This document shows positions 1 through 10,624 of a stretch of DNA of 64,000 nt, one piece after another. The position numbers and the translations under genes are program-made. The notes under the pieces were generated by a model. The model had not been told where the DNA came from and did no database searches. It saw only the letters and a list, made by a program, of their open reading frames with translations. The DNA is from Meandrina meandrites (Eukaryota; Cnidaria; Anthozoa; Scleractinia; Meandrinidae). The DNA lies in NCBI GenBank assembly GCA_963693305.1, contig OY855910.1, forward strand, positions 22,523,862 through 22,587,861. The letters are read 5' to 3'. Position 1 is the first letter of the stretch, and every line of letters begins with the position of its first letter.

Positions 1-2460
1 ACAATATCTCCTGGAAAATCTGTCGCTTATCAAAAATGTTTCAACTGTTGTTGCATCAAACGCTAAAAATATTTTAATGCATCGCATGTGTCGCCAAAGT
101 CTTGCTACATGTGAATTTCAACATCGAAAAATTTCACCCGCTTTAACAATTACAAAAGAAGCCGTGGGCAGTTTTTGTCAGACAGTGATTTTAATTCTTT
201 AAAACAAGCTTTTCCAGAGATGGTATAAACAAGTATAGATCTGTAAACCTTGTGGTTTTGCTTTTAGACCGGTAGCGCTCCGCCGAAACAATCTTTACTC
301 GGGCTGCAGACTAGCATGCGTAGCTGGCGGGATTTCACGAGCGAGAATTTTTTTACCAGCCGTTTTGCAGACGGCCGACTTTTACTCATGGAAATAACAG
401 ACTTGTTGCAACATATCTTTATTATCGAGCCTTTACTCTGTTCTTTCTTTATTCCAGTGAAAAAAGATGTCATCTTGTGACACATTGTTTTGGTAGAATG
501 CAACGAACCTCTTTGTCAACAATACGTAAATCTGCCGCCATTTTTGTCGAAAAAAACGAATCTCGGCTTTCAGTGGTCGTCAGAAGTAGTTTGACATCTC
601 GTTTTGAAGCTCTCAAAAAACTGTGGTTTCTAAAATTAAAATTGGCGTTCAAGTTAAGAGGCGAAATGTTAAACTTCTCAAAATCTTCAGCCTACTTTCA
701 CAAGTTCGTTCACGCACTTGCGAACAAAACAGTAAACAAAAGGATACGTATTCAACTATCCAGCTTGAGGTCGTTTAATTAAGCTATTGTCCTTCTTCAT
801 TGAAATCGGTTAAATGCTTTTCCTGAAAATATAACACCTTTCTGCAAGTGAAATGAAATGAATTAAACCGAACACTGGTCGGCATGACTTTCGTGGCCGC
901 CGAAGACATTACCCAAAGGAATAAACTGAGCCCTCGAGGTAAAAATGCCAGCAGCTTCACCCATTTCTGAATGCCACACTTAAATCGACGTGAAGTTGTA
1001 ATGAAGGCTATTCACATGATCAGACATGATGTAATGAATCAACAGACACAATCATTCAATTTCTAATGTGTTTAATGTTTAAAATTTGAAGGGTGATAAA
1101 TTTAACACTGTTTTTTGGGGGGAGTTTAATAGTTTAGAACAGTTATTGTAATAGTTTCAACAGAGTACTGTGTATTACACCATTTGTGGGTGTTTACTTT
1201 TTAAAATTGTGTTTACAGTGTAATAGTTTTAATGTAAAAGACATTTTAAGAAGTAACCGTATGAAAAAATTTGGCTATCTTTGATAAAAGTTCTTTGTTA
1301 GCATGCCTTACCCAAATCTCATATTATTTGGAGTGATTCCTAATTATTTGCAGGGTTATAAAAGTAGGAAATAAAACGACGGTTATACAATACCCGTTGT
1401 TAATAAATTTGCATATATGTGTTGATTGCATTGTTGACAGTATTGCATTTGTAACTTATTTATTACAATATGATATTTTTAAAATTAGTTCACATGGTGG
1501 TATTGTAATAATTCTTAACATTAACTTGGGTAACCTATAGCTACACAATATTGTACATTAAAATTGTGTTAAGATGGCATTACATTATTATTATTCATTT
1601 ACTACTCTGTTTTTTACAACATCATCGTTGTGACTGTCCAGGACATAAAGCATCAAAAACAAAAACCGCCATCTATTCATGTGCTTGGTAATGTGAGAGA
1701 ATTTTGACAACCATGAAAAAAGCTGTTCACAGACTTCTGTGTTTACATCCTAAAAGATAATAAAATGATGCAAAGAGTGTTAGTATTGTTGAATTTTCTC
1801 TATAAGCTCATAATGGAAAACAAAGAATGGTGACAAAAAGCAATTTGCTAAGAAATCCAGAAAAAAAAACCAATGAAAGATATAGGTGCGAGTGAAAGAG
1901 TATTGATATTTATGAAAGTATGTGTTTTGAATAGAAGGCGTCAAAACAGAAAAATATTAGTGCGGGTTATGGTGGTTTCCCTTAATCAATCAAGTGTCCA
2001 TGTAACATAAAAGTGGGGATTTTTGTTACCAGATGGCTTTAATTATATCAATGTCATTGAGTAGCTTTGGCGGATGAAAGCACCCTGTAGTGTTTTTGTC
2101 GCAAGCTGACAGCCTGCATTTGATAAAAGTTAAGCTAATGACCAGTGAGCTGTTTCAGAGAAGTAAACTCCCACTTAAGACCCAGCATGCTAAAACTGTA
2201 CCGTAAAAATATGCAAGTAGGTCCTTTGCAACAAGCTCCCACTAATATGTAATGCTTGGGAGTGCTGCAGAACATAAACAAACTATTCATTATTCCTTTT
2301 ATGGTTTGCTGGAATATGTTAATTTATAATATCAAACGGATAAAAAGTAGTAAGTTCACCATGAGGTATTGAGACTTTAGTGGGTTGCAGTGCTGTTTAC
2401 ACCAGTCATCGGTGTAAACATTTCTGAAATGGAACCTGTCACACACTAATTCCAAACGAT
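1..2460. other. Region without a supported gene
   Basis: This AT-rich stretch has only short open frames on both strands that resemble nothing I recognise. A minus-strand ATG in the context AAAATGGCGG (about 530-541) resembles the YY1/Kozak-type start often seen at first exons, but I find no continuing exon. Unassigned. Confidence 0.4.
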
Positions 2461-2464
2461 TTAA

Positions 2465-3503
2465 GAGCGAATGTCCACTGAGACCGAGCGAAATCGAAAA
2501 TAAGTGGCACATGATGAAAAATCAAAATTCTTTACATTTCGCTCAGAGATAGCCTATGGTAGGCCTAGAAACGTGGTGGGATTTTTTTCTTGAAAAATCT
2601 TTTAAACCGGCCAAAAACTTACAAAACCGTTAAGGTCCCACGTGTCTTCAAACACACACAAAATAAACGTGACCCATACCTAGTCGGAAACTTCGCACTG
2701 ATTCATTCGCATTAAATAAAACCCCGATTTTGGCCCTGGAAATGTGCTTTTGAAGTGTTTACAAGTTTTTTGGGACAAAATAATCTTCTCTTAGTTAATT
2801 TTCAAGGTTACGGCAAGCCCCTGAAAATGACTAATATTTGATTGCTCAAAATTCTTAATTTGGCGGTCTTTTTCGCGAGACAATTTCCCTACCCGGTAAA
2901 ACTCCAAACCATTTGAAATTCAGATATTTTGAAAGAGCAAACGCCGTTCTAAAACTTGGTGTAAAAAGAAGTTTCGGGCTTTTTATAAGCGCTGAGTACG
3001 AACGCTCTCAAAATCCTCATAATCACAATTTTACCTGTCACTGAACTGTAAACAACAGTCACATGCTTCTGACCAGATAATCGAAAACATCTTGTTTCCA
3101 GTGTTTCCTCTTGTTTTTCTCGGTATTTGAATGTAAACTACAGCAGAAAGTTCCTTTTCAGCTCATCCTGAATACGATATTATCCAAATATCCAGTATTT
3201 GGTGTATTTAGAATCCTAAACGATAGCCATCGATCTTGAAGCGTGCGTAGTACATCAACTGACGTGTTGACATTCAACTTTATACGACTCTTGGAACTGC
3301 CATCACATTCACATCTCTTGTTAAACAGCAGTCGAATAAATAAACCCTTCTTGCATCAGCTGTTTGCTCTCTCAAACGAAATTCCTATCCGCTGTTCTCC
3401 ACGGTCCATACTGAAACGAACTGTTGTTCTTCGATGTTGACTAGATTTGCCTGTCACGCAATAGTCACTCGATAGGTTATTGTTACACGATTGCCATAAA
3501 TGG
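2465..3503 (+). repeat. Left inverted arm of the 5.1 kb TTAA element
   Basis: Aligns by eye to the reverse complement of 6558-7583. The inner end carries GTTACACGATT.CCATAAATGG in both arms and homology then stops. Short open frames here (for example 3243-3440) are repeat sequence, not genes. Confidence 0.75.
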
Positions 3504-3545
3504 AAAAAAAATTGACAAAGCGAAAGATTAGGCCACATCCATCAC

Positions 3546-3690
3546 AACCCTCTGCTGAGAGACACTGTGAGTGTAAGGTTTCTTGCCCAAAAACACAACA
3601 AAAGGACCGCGGCCAGGGCTCAAACCCGGATTGGACTGCTCGATTCGGAATCCAGTGCAGTACAACGCCTCCCGATACTATGAAAACGTG
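3546..3690 (-). repeat. tRNA-derived SINE fragment
   Basis: On the minus strand it has a B-box-like GGGTTTGAGCCCTGG followed about 25 bases later by the post-tRNA motif TTTGGGCAAGAAACCTT. The same layout recurs at 13.75-14.05 kb and 49.0 kb, which supports a dispersed SINE family. It lies just inside the left arm of the TTAA element. Confidence 0.6.
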
Positions 3691-4399
3691 ACACATAAGA
3701 AATTTGAAATAACACTAGAACAATATGTAGCGCGATTATAAAATTAGAAACAAACGGAGAGAATTGCATTTACATTTCATGTTTATTATTCATGCCTAGA
3801 GGTTCAAGATTGCGACCTCATATCAACAAGGAATGCTTCTCTAGCTGTAGCTTTTCGTACACAGTCTGTCATGATTAGAGTGAATGTTCGAGTGAAATGC
3901 GTGTAACGTCTTTAGTGGAATGATCATTAGCAAAAAATGTCCTGAGACTGCAGTGGGCTTGGGCATACTCAAACGGTCTTTCATTTGCCGTTTGGTTTCC
4001 CGATGTATTCTGTTTGGGAAAAGATTACATTGATCCATGTAGAAAACGGTGTCAGAGTTGCAGCCGATGTGATGAGTTTCAGTTGTAGAGTGCATAGAAT
4101 GTACAGGTCGTTTGTCTGTCAGATATGTAGGTACATGACGTAAAGTATATGAAGCAATTCATATGTTCACTGCGGATAGATGTTAAGTAAAGAAATGATC
4201 TTCCCAGTGAAATTGCAATTAACTGCAATTTCGCTGCGAGAATCATTTTTTTTTTACATTATGTAGGTACATGTGAGAGAGTTGTTGCACGTTTGATATT
4301 ATGATTCCGGGGTTGGTGTTTTTCACTGTGTACAAACCCTGTCTCATTAGCACTCTACTATACTATAGCGAATTCTGGACTACATAATCCACACAACAA

Positions 4400-4575
4400 C
4401 AGAGGCGGATCCAGGGGAGGGGTGATGGGGGTTGCAACCCCCCCTTTGGGCAAAATTTTTTAGTTTTTTTTTTTTATTCTTCCTGAAAAATAATTGAATA
4501 AAATTGTTTTTTGCATTAAAGGTTACTACAATAGTGTACAACCCCCCCTTTAAAAAATTCCTGGATCCGCCCCTG
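4400..4575. mobile_element. Short hAT-like MITE
   Basis: A 176-base element with inverted ends CAGAGGCGGATCCAGG and, on the opposite strand, CAGGGGCGGATCCAGG. The interior is C/G and A/T homopolymer rich, and AACAAC lies next to both ends. CAGNGGCGGATCC ends are typical of hAT-type MITEs (family knowledge). No coding capacity. Confidence 0.6.
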
Positions 4576-4983
4576 AACAACGGAAGCTCCAGGTGTTCCA
4601 TCTGGGGTACTTTCGTAGGATCCTCGGAAATAGATGGCAGGACAAGGCGCGTAACAACGATGTCCTCTCGGGAGCTGGTATCCCATCCATGTTCACACTT
4701 CTACGTCAACGCCCGCTACGCTCATTTCCGTTTTGTAAACGGTCGGCGCCATTTTAAACGATCGATGCCATCATTGGTAGCCAAGCTTTTCGGAATGGAG
4801 AGTGACATATCTGCTCTAGTTTAAGCCTGGTTAAGGTCGAAACTGTGATTTTATTATTAGATGAAATTAGGCTTAGAGAAGACGATTATTAAATCTAAGT
4901 TAGATTCACGCGTAGGTTAGGGATAGGGATAGGGTCATCTATTATAGATGTAACAGTAAGAAAGTGATTTGGCGGATCAATGT

Positions 4984-5052
4984 GGTGGTATAGTGGTGAG
5001 AGAGGGATGCTAGCATACCAGAGGTTCCAGGTTCGATTCTGGGTGCTGACGT
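4984..5052 (+). repeat. tRNA-Gly-like pseudogene or SINE head
   Basis: The 5' half GGTGGTATAGTGGTGAG matches the D-arm/A-box side of animal tRNA-Gly, and the 3' half has the B-box GGTTCGATTCT inside a CCAG/CTGG stem. The acceptor stem pairs poorly and the anticodon region is irregular, so a working tRNA is unlikely. It reads as a tRNA pseudogene or a SINE promoter. Confidence 0.45.
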
Positions 5053-5112
5053 ACAATTTTCATTTTTCTTTTTAGTAGAAAAAAGATTTGATGACTGTGA
5101 AAAAAAATCTAA

Positions 5113-5570
5113 GTGTCGCTAAATTGGCACCGACCGTTCACGAAACGGAAACGCGCGCCGGGGGCTACGCTGACTGGGCCATGTTCACAGGATGGACGAT
5201 GGACGCATCCCCAAGGATCTACTCTACAGCGAGCTTGCCACTGGGGGCAAGGCGCAGAGGCTGCCCCCTGCTACGCTTTAATGATATATGCAAGCTTGAC
5301 ATAAAAGCATGTAACATTGACACCAAGTCATGGGAAGCCCTTGTAGACAACAGAAACCTGTGGAAGCAGTAAGTATCAAAAGGACTGAAAAGAAGAGAGG
5401 TTGCCATCGGAGACAAAAACGATAAAAGAAGAGGCAGAAGAATAACCTGTCAACACCAAGACCATCCAGATGCATAACCTGCATCAGTTTCCATATGCCA
5501 GGGCCGAAGCAGAGACTGCAAATCTAAGATTGGCCTCTACAGCAATGCAAGACGATATTCCTCAACAAAC
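5113..5570 (+). pseudogene. LINE ORF2 3'-end remnant
   Basis: Split over frames are pieces of a C-terminal LINE region: an RMDDGRIPKDLLYSELATGG-like stretch near 5187-5250, then RFNDICKLDIKACNIDTKSW near 5274-5335. A short Cys-containing tail ending around SKIGLYS lies near 5515-5545. This order is familiar from the 3' ends of coral LINE ORF2 proteins. At least one frameshift and several stops separate the pieces, so it is dead. It sits inside the interior of the TTAA element. Confidence 0.5.
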
Positions 5571-6557
5571 CCTCGGCCTCACGGCGCTATTCCATAGTCA
5601 AATTCGACTGACAGATGCCAACGACACCATAGTTTGGCTCTTAAAAAAGGGACTGAGGTTGCTACTACGTTTGTGTGGCTGGTAAGAGCCTGAAGAAGGC
5701 CAGCGCCTCTCTCAACATTTGTGACTAGCAGTGACTTGGCCAAAATGAGGAGGTGCTAAAAAGTTTCATACAAGATGCTCCGCCCGAGGTACAGATCGTT
5801 GCTCTTTTCCTATGTTTTTTGAATAATAATAATAAAAAAAAAATAACAGGTTACCCCGTCAAAAACGAATGGATGTCGTTCTTTTTTTTACTGTCCCGGA
5901 TGGGAGTTGGCGGGAATCATCCCTCAACGTCATTTCCAGGCTCAAGAGTTGAAGTATGCAAAAGGGGAAGGTAAAACTGCCATTTAAACTGTCACTTACG
6001 TATCCCTTTATTTAAAATATCTCGAACATAGCCACCACGCAGTGATATAGAAGTTCGAACAATCCATCTAAGTATCCTAAGGGGTTATTTGTAAAGTTGA
6101 GAATTTAAAGGAATGAGACATAATGTTCCTTCTCAGTAGATACGTGAAAGAGGTAACATTTTCTATTGAGGGTATACACAGGGTCGCGAAAGACGCGAAA
6201 GGGTTACCTATTAGTCCAAAAAGGTTATGAAATTGTAGTAAGGAGATAGACCTCGGGTGAAGTACCTTTCGGCGGGGTGCGAGGGGGTATGGGTGGTTGA
6301 TCAATGCAGCTCATGTGATGAAAATATCATTTCGGCCAAGATGAAGCTACTCGCAAATGATTTTCCATTGTTTTAACCTTTGGTTGTTTGCATAATTTCC
6401 TTCGCTAAACCAGCATTTGTACTGAAAACGACAACATCATGTAGATACTTCACGGTCTTTAAGCTTGCCTAAGTTCCTTTTTTTCGTTTTTTTCCCCCTT
6501 TTACTTAATACAAAATTTGTTTTAGAGGTCCTGATCTTTCACTTTATCATATATTTC

Positions 6558-7583
6558 CATTTATGGAAATCGTGTAACAAAAGCCTATCGAGCGACGGTT
6601 GCGTGACAGGCAAATTAGTCAACATCGAAGAACAACAGTTCGTTTCAGGATGAACTGCGAACAGCGGATAAAATTCAGTTTGAGGGAGCAAACAGTTTAT
6701 GAAAGAAGGGTTTATTTATTCGACTGCTGTTTAGCAAGACATTTGAATCTGATGAAAAGATCCAAGAGTCGTATAAAGTTGAATGTCAACACGTCAGTTG
6801 ATGTACTACGCACGCTTCAAGATCGATGGCTATCGTTTAGGATTCTTAATACACCTAATACTGGATATTTGGATAATATCGTATTCAGGATGAGCTGAAA
6901 AGGAACTTTCTGCTGTAGTTTACATTCAAATACCGAGAAAAACAAGAGGAAACACTGGAAACAAGATGTTCTTGATTATCTGGTCAGAAGCATGTGGCTG
7001 TTGTTTACAGTTCAGTGACAGGTAAAATTGTGATTATGAGGATTTTGAGAACGTTTGCATTCAGCGCTTATAAAAAGCCCGAAACTTCTTTTTACACCAA
7101 GTTTTAGAACGGCGTTTGCTCTTTCAAAATATCTGAATTTCAAATGGTTTGGAGTTTTACCGGGTAGGGAAATTGTCTCTCGAAAAAGACTGCCAAAATA
7201 AGAATTTCGAACAACCGAAATTTTAGTGATTTTCAGCGGCTCGCTGTGATCTTAAAAATTAACGTAGAGAAGGACAATTTGACTCAAATGACTTGTAAAC
7301 ACGTCAACAGCACATTTCCAGGCCCAAAATCGGGGTTTTATTTAATGCGAATGAATCAGTGCGAAGTTTCTGACAAGCTATGAGTCAAGTTTATTTTGTG
7401 TGTTTTTGTAGACACGTAGGGCCATAACGGTTTTATAGGTTTTTGCCCGGTTTAAAAGATTTTTCAAGAAAAAAATCCCACCACGTTTCTAGGCCTACCA
7501 TAGGCTATCTCTGGGCGAAATATAAAGAATTTTGATTTTTCATCATGTGCCACTACTCGCGCGGTCTTAGTGGGCATTCGCTC
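6558..7583 (-). repeat. Right inverted arm of the 5.1 kb TTAA element
   Basis: Reverse-complement partner of 2465-3503, with the same order of landmarks throughout. It ends at TTAA (7584-7587). Open frames inside it are repeat-derived. Confidence 0.75.
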
Positions 7584-7587
7584 TTAA

Positions 7588-8338
7588 TTGTTGGGCCACT
7601 GTTGTTTTTGTAGATCGCACTGGATTTTGCACAAATCTCTTCAAATGACAGGCATCGTCATAACAGATGGTAGCTGTAGTATAAAGCAAAAAACATTGTT
7701 GGTTGTTTTTATTATAGATATGACTTGCCCATGTTGTGCTGTCTTGAAATTCATGTTGTAATTAAGCAAATTATGGGTCTCAAAAAAAGACTAGATCATG
7801 ACTTGTCACTCGTCCCAACAAGCTATTTTTGAAAATTGTGTTTAAACAATACCCTACAACTATTAATGGTCCCCACTATAGGAGCTGCTGCCTTTATATA
7901 TTTTTTTATTTACAGCATTAAACCAAGATTAGTTGAATTTAGTTATTTGACACCTTAAATTATTGGATGCCCACTTAGCCCGACCATTATAGCGTGGCTG
8001 CTGAAATTAGCTGTGACCACTGTGCATGCCTCTATTTTTTTTTCTTTTTTTACATGATGGATGCTCATAGGATGCCTCCTTGGGTGTTGGCCTGTTGGCT
8101 AAAACCCTGTAAGGGCAAAAAGTACCTTGTCAAGACAGGTAATGGCTCTGTGTCATTTTCATACTTCAAAAAATTAGTTAAGCAGCAAATAACATTATTT
8201 TGCAAACTACCTGAAGGATCACCCATTTATAGATTGAATTGTAAAACCCTAGCCATGTTTTTTGAGCAACCAATATATCAATTACTGTCTTATAGTATAT
8301 ATAATGACTGTTCAAGTTATAAGTGAAAAAAAACTTAC
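7588..8338. other. Gap without a supported gene
   Basis: AT-rich with homopolymer T runs (about 8035-8052). A 110-codon open frame from 7994 is low complexity at its start and matches nothing I recognise. Confidence 0.35.
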
Positions 8339-9656
8339 TTGTGGCTCCCATTGAAAGGTTTTCAAAAAGATTGTGTAGATGGGCATAAACTTGAGATTTT
8401 GACTCTGAACCATAAATTTCTTTTACATCAACCACAATGGAACAAGGCCTTTCCATAACTAAGACACCTGTAAAAAAATTGAACAATATAAATTAGTATT
8501 ATCTCTATATAGGAATATGTATATATAGCAATTGTCAAGTTTTGAATAGGTTTATTTTACTCAAGTTAAATGGGTGTCAAGTTGGTTTCTCTCTTGTCAA
8601 ACTGAAATCTTGTTAATGTGGGAGAATTTGTCAGTTCAAATGAGTTTGCCTCTGTCTAAAAGACTATTCAACATATTATGGTCAGAGGCAAACTTTATGT
8701 AGGCATGGTTCAAAACAATCGGTAATGAAGATTTGAAAGATAAAGTGTAAGTGCTTCTGTCTGTTGTTATGGGTGCTATTTATAGTGTTTTGACATTTTG
8801 TGCATTGTGTTTTTTTAATGAACATTATGCAATTGTCCAACAATACCTGCAGTCCTATAATTTTTACACTTGTGCCTTCCTTTCGCTGTTCCACATACCA
8901 GTTTCCTACTGGTTCCACCACTTACAGTTATGTGATTGTCGTCAGAAGTCTCGACGCCAAAACCAGAGCTTAAAATTTAAACATATATGATTCATTTGTG
9001 AATTGAAAGAAGCTTAAATGATAATAATAATTTGAAATATTTTTATCTTTATGTTATTGCCAGAACCAGAGCTAAACATTGAAACATATACAATTCATTT
9101 ATGAATTGAAAAGGAACTTGTACAATAATTTAAATATAATATTATGATTTTGTAAAGTTGCCAGCCAGCTAGGTGGAATTATAAATACATGCCTAGCATA
9201 AGTTGATTGTAATTAGAATTAGGCCTTAAACATTATTTTTGGTTATGCATATTACTTTAAATTGTTGACAAATGATTCATAGATTGACAAAATTAAATAC
9301 AGGTCTGTGTAAACACATGTAAAGAAACCTAGCTTGCCATATTTTCAGATGTTTTGAAAATGAACTATTACGCCAAAGTGTGGAAAGGCATTGTAATTCT
9401 TTTGCACTCTTTTAATTATATAACCAGATTAATAACAATAAAACCATAACTCATTACCTCTCAACCACATTTTTTAAAGTAGCTTCCATGCTGACATCAT
9501 CATGTTCCTTTAACTTTAGTTCTCTGCGTTTTTGTCCAAATTCTTTAATATCAACAGGAATTTGTTGACATTTTTTCCAGCCTTGTGTAGTTGAAGAACT
9601 TGCTTTGGTACATTACATTCTTTAAGCCAACTTTTTCTTCCATCAGACAATAATAC
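8339..9656 (-). pseudogene. Possible minus-strand exon pair, unidentified
   Basis: Two minus-strand segments have exon-like edges: 9656-9458 (AG before, GTAATG after) and 8467-8339 (TTTTTTTACAG before, GTAAGT after). The first reads a charged stretch (FGQKRRELKLKEHDD) after an internal frame change. The second reads MERPCSIVVDVKEIYGSE. Their splice phases do not match in the readable frames, so they may be decayed or unrelated. I recognise no family. Confidence 0.22.
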
Positions 9657-9910
9657 CTAATAAATCAACAGTTAATTTATCTACAGTGTACCTTGTATTT
9701 AAATTATTGAGGCTGTACTGTATTATCGGGCAAGAAGAAATAATACACATCAATAAATTAAGCAATAAGAGACAAAAAGGAGAACTATGTGTCACTGTAC
9801 CTGTGGGATTTGGGTTCAAACCCTCAAACATCTTTTCATCACAGAAAATGAAGTCCCATGATTGGCTTCAGGTAATGAGCAATAATTTTAATAATTATAA
9901 AGATCTTTGA

Positions 9911-10507
9911 TGGTGATGGACAAAAGACTGACCCCCAGTCCATGGACTACCCAAATGGACTACCAAAATGGACTACCCTAAAATGGACTACCCCTAAAAT
10001 ATCCTATTTCGCTACCTGGGAGCTCCCAAGGACCAATAATATTAAGAATATATTGTGTTACCCTTACAATATAAAGAGCTAACCGTAAACAGGCTAACTA
10101 AAGTGCATAGCAGGCTAACCGGAGTGAATAGTAGGCTAACCGGAGTGAATAGTAGGCTAACCGGAGTGAAAAGTGGGCTAACCAGAGTGCATAGCAGGCT
10201 AACCGAGGTGAGTAGTAGCCACTAAAGGAGTGCTATTTTGGTAGTTAAAATAGCTTAATCACCCTCGTTCCCAGTGCCTTTCAAGGTTTGTGCGATTCCT
10301 GTATTTAGGTGCTAAAGTGTCCGTGAGGATAACCATAAAGAAGGCCCATGCAATGTAAGTATAGAAATAGCAGTTCTTTCAATCCTTAACTCATTCAAAA
10401 TAGGATTTCTTAGGGGTAGTCCATTTTAGGGTAGTCCATTTTGGTAGTCTATTTGGGTAGTCCATCGGGGTAGTCCATGGACTGGGGGTCAGTCTTTTGT
10501 CCATCAC
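9911..10507. mobile_element. MITE with long inverted ends and 9-bp target duplication
   Basis: The ends are inverted copies for about 80 bases, built from TCCATGGACTACCC-type units (left 9913-9995, right about 10410-10507). GATCTTTGA flanks both sides (9902-9910 and 10508-10516), a good 9-bp target site duplication of the length expected for Mutator-like elements (inference). The interior carries a 21-bp tandem array. It is inserted about 120 bases upstream of the first recognised exon of the DUF4218 gene. Confidence 0.75.
10092..10218 (+). repeat. 21-bp tandem array, ~6 units
   Basis: Units of the form GGCTAACCGGAGTGAATAGTA repeat about six times with one to three substitutions each. They lie wholly within the MITE at 9911-10507. 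Confidence 0.8.
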
Positions 10508-10624
10508 GATCTTTGAGACCTTCGTGACAGTTACTTCAATGTGTAGTGTCTGTGCAATTCAACTTCATGTACAACTTTTACTTGAATACTGTGTTAATAA
10601 ACAATGTGCATACTTTTTGTGCAG

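Larger units (their letters stand above)
2461..7587. mobile_element. TTAA-flanked element with ~1 kb inverted arms
   Basis: The arms at 2465-3503 and 6558-7583 are inverted copies of each other, with scattered substitutions and small indels. Both outer ends stop at TTAA (2461-2464 and 7584-7587), and both begin GAGCGAATG reading inward. TTAA target duplication is the hallmark of piggyBac- and Kolobok-type transposons (established), so I infer one DNA transposon of about 5.1 kb. No transposase is recognisable in the 3 kb interior, which holds other repeats, so this copy is non-autonomous or hollowed out. Alternative: two copies of a 1 kb repeat that landed in opposite orientation. Confidence 0.65.

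Noticed and set aside
477..782. 101-codon plus-strand frame near the window start
   Set aside because: No domain, an opposite-strand frame of similar quality overlaps it, and neither continues through splice sites.
4984..5052. Functional tRNA-Gly gene
   Set aside because: The acceptor stem does not pair properly and the anticodon arm is irregular.
6077..6304. 75-codon minus-strand frame
   Set aside because: Lies in repeat-rich interior DNA and has no domain or splice support.
10092..10218. CRISPR-like array
   Set aside because: Units are contiguous with no unique spacers, inside a eukaryotic MITE; it is a minisatellite.
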